The translations under genes and the position numbers were made by a program. The notes beneath the pieces are model-generated. The model was not told the DNA's origin. It did not search any database and worked only from the letters and a program-made list of their open reading frames with translations. Shown here piece by piece: positions 47,611 to 57,261 of a DNA stretch of 64,000 nt; the stretch's first letter is position 1, and each line of letters opens with the position of its first letter. Where the stretch lies: NCBI GenBank assembly GCA_035700025.1, contig DASSOY010000072.1, positions 16,771 through 80,770 on the forward strand, written 5' to 3'. This DNA comes from Bacillales bacterium (GTDB lineage: Bacteria; Bacillota; Bacilli; Bacillales; DASSOY01).

Positions 47611-48654
47611 ATGAGAGAAACGTTTCATGTGGCGGTCGTCGGCGTAACCGGTGCCGTCGGAAAACAAATGGTGAAAATGCTGGAGGAGCAAGACTTTCCC
47701 GTGTCCCGATTTTCTCCGCTTGCGTCGAAACGGTCGGCGGGAAACTCGGTGCGTTTCAAAGGCGAAGAATGGACGATTCGCGAGGCCGCTCCGGAAGCTT
47801 TTGAAGGTGTCGACTTAGCCTTGTTTAGTGCGGGCGGATCGGTTTCGAAACAGTTAGCACACGAGGCGGTCAAGCGCGGAGCGATCGTTGTTGACAATAC
47901 GAGTGCTTTTCGTATGGATCCGGACGTGCCTCTCGTTGTTCCGGAAGTGAATGAAGCGGACTTGCACGATCATAACGGCATCATCGCCAATCCGAACTGT
48001 TCAACCATTCAAATGGTGACCGGACTCGAACCGATTCGGAAAGCGTTTGGATTGAAAAAGGTACTCGTTTCCACGTATCAGGCGGTTTCCGGTGCGGGAA
48101 CCAAAGCCGTCGACGAGATGAAAGAACAAAGCCGCGCCATGTTGGAAGGTCGTTCGTACGCACCGGAAATTTTGCCGGTGAAAGGCGACAGAAAGCATTA
48201 CCCGATCGCATTCAATGCCGTTCCGCAGATTGATAAGTTTCAAGATAACGGGTATACATTCGAGGAAATGAAGATGATCAACGAAACAAAGAAAATCTTT
48301 CATGAAAGCGAGCTTCCGGTTTCGGCGACTTGCGTGCGACTGCCGATTGAAACGGGGCATGCCGAATCGGTGTATATCGAATTGAACCGTGACGATGTTA
48401 CGGTCGAACAGCTGCGGGAATTGCTGGCGGAAGCTCCTGGGGTCACGCTGCAGGACGATCCGTCCGAACAAGTTTACCCGATGCCGCTCGACGCAGCAGG
48501 AAAAAAAGACGTGTTTGTCGGCAGAATCCGCAAAGATCCGGATGAATCGAGCGGATTTCATCTCTGGATTGTGTCCGACAATTTGTTGAAAGGCGCAGCA
48601 TGGAATTCTGTGCAAATTTCTGAAAGCTTGATGCGCTTAAATCTATTAAAATAA
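47611..48654 (+). CDS. asd: Aspartate-semialdehyde dehydrogenase
   Basis: 347-residue enzyme reducing aspartyl phosphate to the semialdehyde, the branch point to lysine, diaminopimelate, threonine and methionine. NADP-binding VAVVGVTGAVGKQM lies at the start. The catalytic Cys is C130 in NPNCSTIQ. The TYQAVSGAGTKAVDEM segment and active-site His region RLPIETGHAES are intact. Feeds dapA and ultimately dipicolinate and peptidoglycan. Confidence 0.97.
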   Translation: MRETFHVAVVGVTGAVGKQMVKMLEEQDFPVSRFSPLASKRSAGNSVRFKGEEWTIREAAPEAFEGVDLALFSAGGSVSKQLAHEAVKRGAIVVDNTSAFRMDPDVPLVVPEVNEADLHDHNGIIANPNCSTIQMVTGLEPIRKAFGLKKVLVSTYQAVSGAGTKAVDEMKEQSRAMLEGRSYAPEILPVKGDRKHYPIAFNAVPQIDKFQDNGYTFEEMKMINETKKIFHESELPVSATCVRLPIETGHAESVYIELNRDDVTVEQLRELLAEAPGVTLQDDPSEQVYPMPLDAAGKKDVFVGRIRKDPDESSGFHLWIVSDNLLKGAAWNSVQISESLMRLNLLK

Positions 48655-48671
48655 GATCAAAGGGTGTTGGC

Positions 48672-49916
48672 ATGAAAATCATCGTACAAAAATTTGGCGG
48701 AACTTCTTTAAAAACGCAAGAGGATCGCGAAAGAGCGGCTTTTCACGTAAGAGAAGCGGTCGGAGACGGCCATAAAGTCGTCGTCGTCGTATCCGCCATG
48801 GGACGTGCCGGTGATCCATATGCCACCGATACATTGCTCGGACTCGTCGGGGGCGAACAAACGGAGATCACGGATCGCGAGTGGGATATGCTCGTGTCGT
48901 GCGGGGAGGTCATCTCTTCCGTCGTTTTCTCCAATGAGCTGAACAAGATGGGATTGAAGGCGGCAGCGATGACTGGTGCGCAAGCCGGGTTTCGAACGAA
49001 TGACGAACATCGCGACGCGAAAATCATTGACATGAAATGCGAAAGGCTGCGTGATCAATTGAACGATTCTGATGTCGTCGTTGTGACCGGCTTTCAAGGC
49101 CGCAAGAAAAACGGTGACGTGACAACGCTCGGACGCGGCGGAAGCGATACATCGGCCGCCGCACTCGGCGCGGCACTCAAGGCCGAATGGATTGACATCT
49201 TTACCGACGTCGAAGGCATTATGACGGCAGACCCGCGCATCGTCGAAGAGGCGCAGCCATTGTCCGTCGTGACGTATACGGAAATCTCCAATTTGGCCCA
49301 TCAAGGGGCGAAGGTCATTCACCCGCGCGCCGTAGAGATCGCAATGCAATCGAAAGTTCCGATTCGCATCCGATCCACGCATTCCTCCGATCCCGGTACA
49401 CTCGTCACCGCAATCGGAAACGGACGGCCGGGGAGCGACGTGCAAGATCGGTTGATCACGGGAATTGCGCATACAACCGGGGTTTGTCAAATGAAAGTTC
49501 CGGAAAGAGAAGGGCGTTTTGACGTCCAGTCGGTTGTGTTTGAAACGATGGCGAATCTCGGTATCAGCGTTGATATGATCAATATCAATCCAGACGGAGT
49601 CGTTTATACCGTCAAAGAGGAGAATGCCGATCGGGCGGTTCACGCGTTGAAACAAATCGGCTACGAGCCTCAAGCGATTCACGGTTGTGCAAAAGTTTCC
49701 GCCGTCGGGGCGGCCATTAACGGGGTTCCAGGCGTGGCGGCTCGCATTGTCGGCGCGTTGTCGGCGAAAAACATCCGTATATTGCAGTCTGCGGACTCTC
49801 ACACGACGATTTGGGTACTCGTCAGACAAGATGATTTGGCGCAGGCGGTCAATGCGCTCCATGACACGTTCGAATTAAATAAAGTGAACAACGAGAAAAA
49901 AACGCAAAACAGATGA
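48672..49916 (+). CDS. dapG: Aspartate kinase (DapG type)
   Basis: 414-residue aspartokinase. The kinase domain begins IVQKFGGTSLKTQEDRERAA and contains FTDVEGIMTADPRIV. Two C-terminal ACT regions (VEREGRFDVQSV-like segment near 275 and VSAVGAAINGVPGVAARIVG near 340) give feedback control. The position between asd and dapA matches B. subtilis dapG, the diaminopimelate-inhibited isozyme. The effector here is inferred from synteny. Confidence 0.92.
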   Translation: MKIIVQKFGGTSLKTQEDRERAAFHVREAVGDGHKVVVVVSAMGRAGDPYATDTLLGLVGGEQTEITDREWDMLVSCGEVISSVVFSNELNKMGLKAAAMTGAQAGFRTNDEHRDAKIIDMKCERLRDQLNDSDVVVVTGFQGRKKNGDVTTLGRGGSDTSAAALGAALKAEWIDIFTDVEGIMTADPRIVEEAQPLSVVTYTEISNLAHQGAKVIHPRAVEIAMQSKVPIRIRSTHSSDPGTLVTAIGNGRPGSDVQDRLITGIAHTTGVCQMKVPEREGRFDVQSVVFETMANLGISVDMININPDGVVYTVKEENADRAVHALKQIGYEPQAIHGCAKVSAVGAAINGVPGVAARIVGALSAKNIRILQSADSHTTIWVLVRQDDLAQAVNALHDTFELNKVNNEKKTQNR

Positions 49917-49940
49917 TGTAGGCTGAAAGGGGTGACCTCT

Positions 49941-50828
49941 TTGAATTGGGGTTATGTTTGCACGGCGATGGTGACGCCCTTTGACCGGAAAGGGAATTTG
50001 GATTTAAAACGAACGACCCGTTTAGTCGAATACTTAATCGAACACGGCTCGGACAGTTTGCTTGTGGCCGGTACGACGGGAGAATCGGCGACGCTTTCTA
50101 CGGAGGAAAAGCTGGCGCTGTTTGCCCACGTCGTCAAAGTGGCGGCTGGCCGCGTGCCGGTAATTGCGGGAACCGGCACATACGATACGCACGCGACCGT
50201 CGAATTAACGAAAAAAGCCGAAAAAACGGGGATTAACGGGATTTTGGCCGTGACCCCGTACTATATTAAACCGAATCAAGAAGGCATGTACCGTCATTTT
50301 GAAACAATTGCAAAATCGACCGACCTCCCGGTGATGCTTTACAACATCCCCGGCCGTTCCGTCGTTAACATGAACGCGGAGACCATCATTCGTCTGGCGC
50401 GTATTGAAAACATAACGGCGGTGAAAGAGGCGAGCGGAAACCTTGACCAAATCACCGAAATTATCAGGGAAACCGATGATGATTTTGCTTTATACAGCGG
50501 AGACGACGGCTTGACGCTGCCAATCATGGCCGTCGGCGGAACGGGTGTTGTATCGACATCGGCCAACATCATTGGCCGCGAAATGCGACAAATGATTTTG
50601 GCGTATACCCGCGGAGAGGTTACAGAAGCCGCGGCTGCTCATCGGAGGCTGCTTCCGCTCATGAGGGCTTTATTCGCTGCTCCTAGTCCTGCGCCGGTAA
50701 AAACCGCGCTGCAAATGATGGGGATGGACGTCGGAGGTGTACGCTTACCGCTCGTGCCGTTGAACGAGGAAGAGCGGCTTGCCTTGCAACGGGTGTTGCA
50801 TACGACAATTCCTTCTGAACAATTCTAA
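49941..50828 (+). CDS. dapA: 4-hydroxy-tetrahydrodipicolinate synthase
   Basis: 295-residue class I aldolase condensing pyruvate with aspartate semialdehyde. The Schiff-base lysine is K162 in AVKEASGN. The GTTGESATLSTEEK motif and the YYIKPNQEGMYRHF active-site tyrosine segment are present. The start is TTG 49941, 6 nt behind AAAGGGGTG, aligning with the family N-terminus. A terminator follows. Confidence 0.96.
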   Translation: MNWGYVCTAMVTPFDRKGNLDLKRTTRLVEYLIEHGSDSLLVAGTTGESATLSTEEKLALFAHVVKVAAGRVPVIAGTGTYDTHATVELTKKAEKTGINGILAVTPYYIKPNQEGMYRHFETIAKSTDLPVMLYNIPGRSVVNMNAETIIRLARIENITAVKEASGNLDQITEIIRETDDDFALYSGDDGLTLPIMAVGGTGVVSTSANIIGREMRQMILAYTRGEVTEAAAAHRRLLPLMRALFAAPSPAPVKTALQMMGMDVGGVRLPLVPLNEEERLALQRVLHTTIPSEQF

Positions 50829-50835
50829 CTTTTGG

Positions 50836-50865
50836 AACCGCACGGAGACTCCCGGCGGTTTTTTT
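50836..50865 (+). terminator. Terminator after dapA
   Basis: AACCGC (50836-50841) with GCGGTT (50855-50860), a partly paired inner loop, and T-run to 50865. Confidence 0.75.
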
Positions 50866-50901
50866 GTTCGAAAAAACGATGCGCCGTTTTCATATTTCCT
50901 T

Positions 50902-50929
50902 TTGCTTTTGTTCATCCTAATTGTATAAA
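50902..50929 (+). promoter_or_regulatory. Probable sigma-A promoter of tepA
   Basis: TTGCTT (50902-50907), 16-bp spacer, TATAAA (50924-50929), 28 bp before the tepA start. Confidence 0.5.
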
Positions 50930-50957
50930 CAGCACTTGTATGCGAAAGGAGCGGACC

Positions 50958-51716
50958 ATGGATTACAAAAACGGAACGACCGATGAAACGCAGCCTCCGC
51001 AGCCGAATGTTTCTCCGAACGATGCAGCGAATCCGAATATCGTTGAGCAAATCAAAAATCTTGGACAGACTGCCGTTCCGACGGTCGAACAGTCAAATAT
51101 TCATTGTTTGCCCATTATTGGACAAATCGAGGGGCACATTCAGCTTCCGCCGAAAAACAAGACCACGAAATATGAACATTTGATTCCGCAAATTGTTGCC
51201 GTTGAGCAAAACAAAAACATCGAAGGGTTGTTGATTATTCTCAATACAGTCGGCGGTGACGTCGAGGCGGGTCTGGCGATTTCGGAGATGATTGCTTCAT
51301 TGTCGAAGCCGACAGTCAGCATCGTGCTCGGAGGAGGACATTCGATCGGCATTCCGATCGCCGTTTCCGCGGACTACAGCTTTATCGCCGAAACCGCTAC
51401 GATGACTGTGCATCCGATTCGTCTGACCGGACTCGTGATCGGAGCGCCGCAAACGTTCGAATATATCGATAAAATGCAGGAACGAGTCGTCAAGTTCGTA
51501 ACCGGTCATTCCCGCATCAGCAAAGAAAAGTTGGAAGAGCTCATGTTTTCGAAAGGCAATTTAACGCGGGATATCGGAACGAACGTTGTCGGTACGGACG
51601 CGGTTTCTTACGGAATGATGGACGAAGTCGGCGGCATCGGCACCGGGATGTTGAAACTGGAGCAATTGATTGAACAGCGGCGGCAAAATGGAAACGAAAA
51701 GCAGGTGATCCAATGA
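50958..51716 (+). CDS. tepA: ClpP-like protease TepA (translocation-enhancing protein)
   Basis: 252-residue cytoplasmic serine protease of the ClpP/crotonase fold, linked in Bacillus to protein translocation and germination. A Pro/Asn/Gln-rich N-terminus of about 40 residues precedes the protease domain. Motifs are [19 protein letters not shown], the nucleophile region GGGHSIGIP and a histidine in MTVHPIR. ATG 50958 follows AAAGGAG. The upstream open frame is intergenic. It overlaps ylzJ by 4 nt. Confidence 0.92.
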   Translation: MDYKNGTTDETQPPQPNVSPNDAANPNIVEQIKNLGQTAVPTVEQSNIHCLPIIGQIEGHIQLPPKNKTTKYEHLIPQIVAVEQNKNIEGLLIILNTVGGDVEAGLAISEMIASLSKPTVSIVLGGGHSIGIPIAVSADYSFIAETATMTVHPIRLTGLVIGAPQTFEYIDKMQERVVKFVTGHSRISKEKLEELMFSKGNLTRDIGTNVVGTDAVSYGMMDEVGGIGTGMLKLEQLIEQRRQNGNEKQVIQ

Positions 51717-51949
51717 TTTTGCATACCGTCTTGCCCGATTATGTGATTATGCCGGAAGAAGACGAAGTCGACGAGTCTTTGAAAAATCTACGATATGTTG
51801 AGTTCGGCGGGCGCCGCTTGCTCGTTGAACCTTCATCAACGGACGGATATAAAATCGTTCGTCTTTTTTCCACCGATCCGCAAGATTATTTAAATGTGCG
51901 TTTCCAACCCGGCAACATCATTCCAATGCGTCCCCAAAGCGATGGTTAA
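51713..51949 (+). CDS. ylzJ: YlzJ-like protein
   Basis: 78-residue protein of the YlzJ family, conserved between tepA and spoIIIE in Bacillales. Conserved features are the Met-Ile-Leu-His-Thr-x-Leu-Pro start and the C-terminal [14 protein letters not shown]. No function is established. The start overlaps the tepA stop. Confidence 0.88.
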   Translation: MILHTVLPDYVIMPEEDEVDESLKNLRYVEFGGRRLLVEPSSTDGYKIVRLFSTDPQDYLNVRFQPGNIIPMRPQSDG

Positions 51950-51952
51950 TTG

Positions 51953-51961
51953 TGCTATAAT
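51953..51961 (+). promoter_or_regulatory. Extended -10 promoter element before spoIIIE
   Basis: TGC followed by a consensus TATAAT (51956-51961). No clear -35 hexamer. It is followed within about 25 bp by a terminator-like hairpin, then by spoIIIE. Confidence 0.45.
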
Positions 51962-51983
51962 AAAAACGAAAAGCCTGAAGGAG

Positions 51984-52007
51984 AAGCAGCCTGCGCGGCT
52001 GCTTTTT
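51984..52007 (+). terminator. Terminator-like hairpin in the spoIIIE leader
   Basis: AAGCAGCC (51984-51991), 5-nt loop, GGCTGCTT (51997-52004), T-run. Ends 22 nt before the spoIIIE start. Confidence 0.75.
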
Positions 52008-52028
52008 CTGTCATGGAGGTCAATGGAT

Positions 52029-54365
52029 ATGGCGAAACGGAAAAGAAGAAAACAAAGACATACATGGACGCGCCAATTTGCGTATGAAGTGACCGGGTTG
52101 GCATTGTTTGCCCTCTCCTCAATCGCGCTTGCGCGGCTTGGTGCTGCCGGAAAAGCATTCGTGGAATTTTTTCGTTTTTTTGCAGGATCGTGGTACAGCC
52201 TGTTTCTCGTCGGACTGTTCTTGACGTCGTTCCATTTAATCTGGAAACGGGAACGGCCTAATTTTTGGACAAGACGTCTTACGGGATGCTATTTGTTTAC
52301 GTTTGCGATTTTGCTGTTAAGTCATGTACAGTTGTTTGAAAACTTGACGGCGAACGGGGACTGGGGCAATCGTTCGGTGATAGTCAGCACTTGGCGTTTG
52401 TACTGGGACCAATTGCACGGAATCGTTGCAACGAACGATCTCGGCGGCGGAATGATCGGAGCGCTCGGTTTTGCTTTTTGTTACGTATTGTTCGATGCGG
52501 AAGGGACGCAACTCGTCGCGATTATTTTAATGATCATGTCGTTCATCCTGATTACCGGAAAATCGTTCGGTGCTCTGTTGTCATCGGTGACCTCCAGTAT
52601 GGCGGCGTTTGTCAAAACACAAACGGAACAATTGCGCCAGGAACTGATCGATTGGAAAAACGATGTCGCTTCAAGGCGGGCGAAAAACAAGAAACAAACG
52701 GCAGCTGAGCGCAAGGGAAAAGCCGTTGAGGAAACCAACGTCGTTCAGGAAGTCGAGCCGACAGTTGTATCGGCTCCAAATGAGGAACAAACTGCAGAAC
52801 CAATCATTCACGATTTTAATGAATACGCGCCGGCAGAAACGGAAGCCGATCCGGAAAAACGGGAACCGGCGGGACAAGGTGCAGTCGAAGAAACAGTGAA
52901 AGAACCGGCGTTTTTAACGTCGGAAATCGAAAACGAAGATTACGAACTTCCGACGCTTGAATTGCTCGCTCCTCCGCAAAAGGGCGGTCAGCATTTGCAC
53001 AAGCAATACATACAAGAAAACGCGCGAAAACTGGAAAGAACGTTCGAGAGTTTCGGTGTGCGGGCGAAAATCCGCAAAGTTCACGTCGGTCCGGCCGTGA
53101 CGAAATATGAAGTGTATCCGGACGTCGGCGTGAAAGTGAGTAAAATCGTGTCGCTGCACGATGACCTTGCGCTTGCATTGGCGGCGAAAGAAATTCGCAT
53201 CGAGGCGCCGATCCCGGGGAAATCGGCAGTCGGTATTGAAGTGCCGAATAAAGAAATTTCGATGGTATCGCTGCGGGAAGTGTTGGAGTCGAAAGAAAAA
53301 GACACGAAATCGTCAAAACTTCTTATGGGGCTCGGCCGCGACATTTCCGGCAACCCGGTTCTCGCCGACCTCGCAACGATGCCGCATTTGCTCGTCGCTG
53401 GTGCGACGGGCAGCGGGAAAAGCGTCTGTATCAACGCGATGATTATCAGTTTACTCATTCGCACAAAGCCGCATGAAGTAAAAATGATGATGATCGATCC
53501 GAAAATGGTCGAACTGAACGTCTATAACGGCGTGCCGCATTTGTTGACGCCAGTCGTCACGGATCCGAAAAAGGCTTCGCAGGCGCTGCGCAAAATCGTT
53601 GACGAAATGGAGCGCCGTTATGAACGGTTTTCCGATACCGGAACGAAAAATATCGAAGGCTACAACAATTGGCTCAAGCGCGAAAACGAAAAAAGCGAGG
53701 AACCGACGCCGCTTCTGCCTTATATCGTCGTTGTGATCGACGAATTGGCGGATTTAATGATGGTGGCTTCTAAAGATGTGGAAGACACGATCACGCGGTT
53801 GGCGCAAATGGCTCGTGCCGCAGGCATTCATTTGATCATTGCCACCCAGCGTCCGTCGGTTGATGTCATTACCGGCGTCATCAAGGCAAATATTCCTTCC
53901 CGCATCGCCTTCAACGTTTCATCGCAAACGGATTCACGTACGATTCTTGACATGGGGGGAGCCGATAAACTGCTTGGCCAAGGAGACATGCTTTTTCTGC
54001 CCGTCGGCGCGTCGAAACCGACGCGAATCCAAGGAGCCTTTTTGTCCGACGACGAGGTGCATCGCATCGTAGACTATGTCATTGACCAACAAAAAGCACA
54101 GTACCAAGAGGAAATGATACCAGCCGAACGTGAAGAGCGGACAACGGAGGTTGAGGATGAATACTATGACGACGCCGTACAACTCGTAACCGAAATGGAT
54201 TCGGCGTCGGTATCGATGCTGCAGCGTCGTTTCCGCATCGGTTATACGCGTGCGGCCCGTTTGATCGATGCGATGGAAGCCAACGGCATCGTCGGTCCGT
54301 ATGAAGGAAGCAAGCCGCGTAAAGTGCTTGTGACGCAAACCGATCATGAAACCGCGTCCCGCTAA
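52029..54365 (+). CDS. spoIIIE: DNA translocase SpoIIIE (FtsK family)
   Basis: 778-residue septal DNA pump that moves the chromosome into the forespore. Several N-terminal membrane helices occupy about 20-180. An acidic linker runs to about 315. The motor has Walker A GATGSGKS at 458-465 and Walker B in [14 protein letters not shown]. The C-terminal gamma winged helix is [20 protein letters not shown]. The length is close to B. subtilis SpoIIIE (787). I start at ATG 52029, 8 nt after GGAGGT, rather than ATG 52023. Confidence 0.95.
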   Translation: MAKRKRRKQRHTWTRQFAYEVTGLALFALSSIALARLGAAGKAFVEFFRFFAGSWYSLFLVGLFLTSFHLIWKRERPNFWTRRLTGCYLFTFAILLLSHVQLFENLTANGDWGNRSVIVSTWRLYWDQLHGIVATNDLGGGMIGALGFAFCYVLFDAEGTQLVAIILMIMSFILITGKSFGALLSSVTSSMAAFVKTQTEQLRQELIDWKNDVASRRAKNKKQTAAERKGKAVEETNVVQEVEPTVVSAPNEEQTAEPIIHDFNEYAPAETEADPEKREPAGQGAVEETVKEPAFLTSEIENEDYELPTLELLAPPQKGGQHLHKQYIQENARKLERTFESFGVRAKIRKVHVGPAVTKYEVYPDVGVKVSKIVSLHDDLALALAAKEIRIEAPIPGKSAVGIEVPNKEISMVSLREVLESKEKDTKSSKLLMGLGRDISGNPVLADLATMPHLLVAGATGSGKSVCINAMIISLLIRTKPHEVKMMMIDPKMVELNVYNGVPHLLTPVVTDPKKASQALRKIVDEMERRYERFSDTGTKNIEGYNNWLKRENEKSEEPTPLLPYIVVVIDELADLMMVASKDVEDTITRLAQMARAAGIHLIIATQRPSVDVITGVIKANIPSRIAFNVSSQTDSRTILDMGGADKLLGQGDMLFLPVGASKPTRIQGAFLSDDEVHRIVDYVIDQQKAQYQEEMIPAEREERTTEVEDEYYDDAVQLVTEMDSASVSMLQRRFRIGYTRAARLIDAMEANGIVGPYEGSKPRKVLVTQTDHETASR

Positions 54366-54402
54366 TGTCATGGTAATTTTGTTTTAATTTTACTAGAAAA
54401 CA

Positions 54403-54411
54403 TGTTATAGT
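54403..54411 (+). promoter_or_regulatory. Extended -10 promoter of the BMP transporter operon
   Basis: TGT followed by TATAGT (54406-54411). The upstream region is AT-rich with no clean -35 at 17 bp. About 50 bp before the lipoprotein start. Confidence 0.45.
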
Positions 54412-54460
54412 TATTGTCGGTTCAGGTCGAAGGCCTGTAAATTCAATGAGGAGGATCACT

Positions 54461-55570
54461 ATGCGATTGAAAAAAATGGCGCTGACACTCGTTTTCTTGC
54501 TGATGGTCAGCACGATTCTCTCTGCGTGCGGAAGCGGAGGAACAAAGACAGGAAACACGTCAGAGGGTGAAGGAAACGGAAGTAACGGGGGAGACAAAGA
54601 TTTTCGCGTGGCGATGGTCACCGATACAGGCGGAGTCAACGACAAATCGTTCAATCAAGGCGCATGGGAAGGACTGCAAAAGTTCGCGAAAGATCATGAC
54701 TTGAAGATCGGATCCGAAGTGAAATACTTAGAATCTCAGGATGCGACGGACTACGAACCGAACTTGAATCAGTTGATCCATCACAACTATGACCTCGTTT
54801 TCGGAATCGGTTATAAAATGGCGGATGCGGTCAAGACGATCGCCCAGCAAAATCCCGATGCGAAACTAGCAATCATTGATTCTGTCGTAACGAATGACAA
54901 CGGAGAAATGTTGCCAAATGTTGCGAGTATTACGTTTAAAGAGCAGCAAGGCTCTTTTCTTGTCGGGGTCGCAGCCGGAATCATGACGAAAACGAATAAA
55001 GTCGGATTTATCGGCGGTGTGAAATCCGCGGTCATTTCTCGGTTCGAGTACGGGTTCATGGCGGGCGTGAAAGCCGTCAATCCTGACGCGGTCATTTACA
55101 GCCAATATGCGGCAAGCTTTGCGGACGCAGCGAAAGGCGAACAAATCGCCAACACGATGTACAGCAAAGGGGCAGACATTATTTTTGCGGCAGCCGGCGC
55201 AACCGGAAACGGTGTGTTCACGGAAGCGAAAAACCGCACGAAAAACGGAGACAAAGTATGGGTCATTGGCGTTGACCGCGACCAATACGAAGAAGGTTTG
55301 CCGGAAAATGTCACGTTGACGTCGATGGTAAAACATGTAGACACGGCGGTTTACGACGTTTCGAAAAAAACGATGAACGGTAACTTCCCCGGCGGCAAGC
55401 ACGTGTTGCTCGGGTTGAAGGAAGACGGAGTCGGCATTGCTCCGCACAAGGAAAATTTAAGCGACGAAGCGCTTGAAAAAATCAAAGCTTACAAAGAAAA
55501 GATCATTAACGGCGATATCCAAGTTCCCGGCACTAAGGAAGAATGGGAACAATACAAGACCAATCAGTAA
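54461..55570 (+). CDS. BMP-family nucleoside-binding lipoprotein
   Basis: 369-residue substrate-binding lipoprotein of a nucleoside ABC importer (NupN/BmpA type). Lipoprotein signal peptide with lipobox LSAC, then a Gly/Ser/Asn linker. The BMP domain has VAMVTDTGGVNDKSFNQGAW and VWVIGVDRDQYEEGLPENV. Most likely ligands are purine nucleosides, by family. ATG 54461 follows GAGGAGG. No gntR-type regulator gene lies between spoIIIE and this gene. Confidence 0.92.
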   Translation: MRLKKMALTLVFLLMVSTILSACGSGGTKTGNTSEGEGNGSNGGDKDFRVAMVTDTGGVNDKSFNQGAWEGLQKFAKDHDLKIGSEVKYLESQDATDYEPNLNQLIHHNYDLVFGIGYKMADAVKTIAQQNPDAKLAIIDSVVTNDNGEMLPNVASITFKEQQGSFLVGVAAGIMTKTNKVGFIGGVKSAVISRFEYGFMAGVKAVNPDAVIYSQYAASFADAAKGEQIANTMYSKGADIIFAAAGATGNGVFTEAKNRTKNGDKVWVIGVDRDQYEEGLPENVTLTSMVKHVDTAVYDVSKKTMNGNFPGGKHVLLGLKEDGVGIAPHKENLSDEALEKIKAYKEKIINGDIQVPGTKEEWEQYKTNQ

Positions 55571-55587
55571 GGTACAATGAAGGTTGT

Positions 55588-55611
55588 CCCCCGATTCGTA
55601 AGGATCGGGGG
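55588..55611 (+). promoter_or_regulatory. Strong intercistronic hairpin after the BMP lipoprotein gene
   Basis: Ten-bp stem CCCCCGATTC (55588-55597) and GGATCGGGGG (55602-55611) closed by a GTAA tetraloop. No T-tract follows. Such stems between a binding-protein gene and its ABC partners often protect the upstream mRNA. Confidence 0.6.
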
Positions 55612-55637
55612 TCATCCGGATGAAGGAAAGCACGATT

Positions 55638-55690
55638 ACGTCTGCATGAACAACCTTCCGTTCGTTATGGTTGGTTTGCAGACGTTTTTT
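55638..55690 (+). terminator. Terminator between BMP lipoprotein and ABC ATPase genes
   Basis: ACGTCTGCA (55638-55646) with TGCAGACGT (55677-55685), an inner CAACC/GGTTG stem, T-run to 55690. The transporter genes downstream require readthrough, so partial termination would lower their expression relative to the binding protein. Confidence 0.75.
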
Positions 55691-55719
55691 CAAGTCTATG
55701 ATTCGGGGAGGTGGGAATC

Positions 55720-57261
55720 GTGAGTTTTGTCATTGAAATGAAAAACATTCGGAAAGAATTCCCCGGCGTCGTCGCCAACGACGATATCAATTTGCAAGTC
55801 AAAAAAGGGGAAATCCATGCGTTGTTGGGCGAAAACGGCGCTGGTAAGTCAACGTTGATGAATATATTATTCGGATTGTACCAGCCCGACCGCGGGGAAA
55901 TCTATGTGAACGGAAACAAAGTGCACATAACTGATGCAAATGAAGCGAACGCGTTAGGAATCGGAATGGTGCACCAGCATTTCATGCTCGTGGAAAAATT
56001 CACGGTGACGGAAAACATCATTCTCGGCAACGAACCGAAAAAAGGGTTGACGATGAACAAGAAGAAAGCCGCGGAAGATGTTCGCAAAATTTCTGAACAA
56101 TACGGTCTTCAGGTAGATCCGAAAGCAAAAATCGGGAACATTTCGGTCGGCATGCAGCAGCGTGTCGAAATCCTGAAAACGCTTTATCGAGGCGCCGATA
56201 TTTTGATCTTTGACGAACCGACAGCGGTGTTGACGCCGCAAGAAATCGAAGAGTTAATGGCGATCATGAAACGGCTTGTCGCCGAGGGGAAATCCATTAT
56301 CTTGATTACCCATAAATTGAAAGAAATCATGGCGGTTGCCGATCGCTGTACAGTGATTCGCCGCGGAAAAAGCATCGATACGGTGAACGTATCCGAAGCG
56401 AATCCGGACAAGCTTGCGATGATGATGGTCGGACGAGAGGTGAATTTCGAAGTCGAAAGAGCTGCTTCGAAGCCTGGGGAGACCGTATTTGAAGTGAAGG
56501 ATCTCGTTGTAGGAGATGAAGGAAAAACCGCGGTGGTCAAGCAATTGAACTTGAACGTTCGAGCCGGAGAAATTCTCGGGATTGCCGGCGTTGACGGGAA
56601 CGGTCAAACGGAACTGATTGAAGCCGTTACCGGGCTGCGCAAAGTAAAATCCGGATCGATTCAGGTGAACGGAAAGGACATAACCTCGATAACGCCGCGA
56701 AAAGTATTCGAATCCGGCGTCGGCCATATTCCTCAAGACCGACATAAGCACGGCCTCGTTCTTGATTTTTCGATCGGAGAAAACATGGTTTTGCAGTCGT
56801 ATTATCAATCCCCTTATTCAAACAAAGGATTGTTGAACTATAAGCAAATTTTTGCCCACGCGAAAAAATTAATTGCCGAATTTGACGTGCGCACGCCAAG
56901 TGAAACGACCCCGGCACGTGCATTGTCCGGCGGAAATCAGCAAAAAGCGATTATCGCGCGCGAAGTTGACCGGTCTCCTGATTTGTTAATTGCCGCTCAA
57001 CCGACGCGCGGGTTGGACGTCGGGGCGATTGAATTCATTCATTCGAAACTCGTCGAAGAAAGAAACAACGGCAAAGCCGTCTTGCTCGTCTCTTTTGAGC
57101 TGGACGAAATTATGAATTTAAGCGATCGCATTGCCGTCATGTACAACGGCGAAATTTTGGCAGAGGTTGATCCGTCCGAAACGGACGAGCAAGAGCTCGG
57201 GTTGCTTATGGCCGGGCACAAAGATAAGACGGCCGCTACGGAAGGAGGCCGAGATCAATGA
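55720..57261 (+). CDS. nupO: Nucleoside ABC transporter ATP-binding protein (NupO type)
   Basis: 513-residue double ATPase. The first domain has Walker A GENGAGKS at 37-44 and signature ISVGMQQRVEI. The second has a degenerate Walker A region (GVDGNGQTE) and signature LSGGNQQKAIIAREV. This asymmetry is usual for the CUT2/BMP-type ATPases. Start GTG 55720 behind GGGGAGGTGGG. It overlaps the first permease gene by 4 nt. The symbol is by analogy to B. subtilis nupNOPQ. Confidence 0.9.
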   Translation: MSFVIEMKNIRKEFPGVVANDDINLQVKKGEIHALLGENGAGKSTLMNILFGLYQPDRGEIYVNGNKVHITDANEANALGIGMVHQHFMLVEKFTVTENIILGNEPKKGLTMNKKKAAEDVRKISEQYGLQVDPKAKIGNISVGMQQRVEILKTLYRGADILIFDEPTAVLTPQEIEELMAIMKRLVAEGKSIILITHKLKEIMAVADRCTVIRRGKSIDTVNVSEANPDKLAMMMVGREVNFEVERAASKPGETVFEVKDLVVGDEGKTAVVKQLNLNVRAGEILGIAGVDGNGQTELIEAVTGLRKVKSGSIQVNGKDITSITPRKVFESGVGHIPQDRHKHGLVLDFSIGENMVLQSYYQSPYSNKGLLNYKQIFAHAKKLIAEFDVRTPSETTPARALSGGNQQKAIIAREVDRSPDLLIAAQPTRGLDVGAIEFIHSKLVEERNNGKAVLLVSFELDEIMNLSDRIAVMYNGEILAEVDPSETDEQELGLLMAGHKDKTAATEGGRDQ

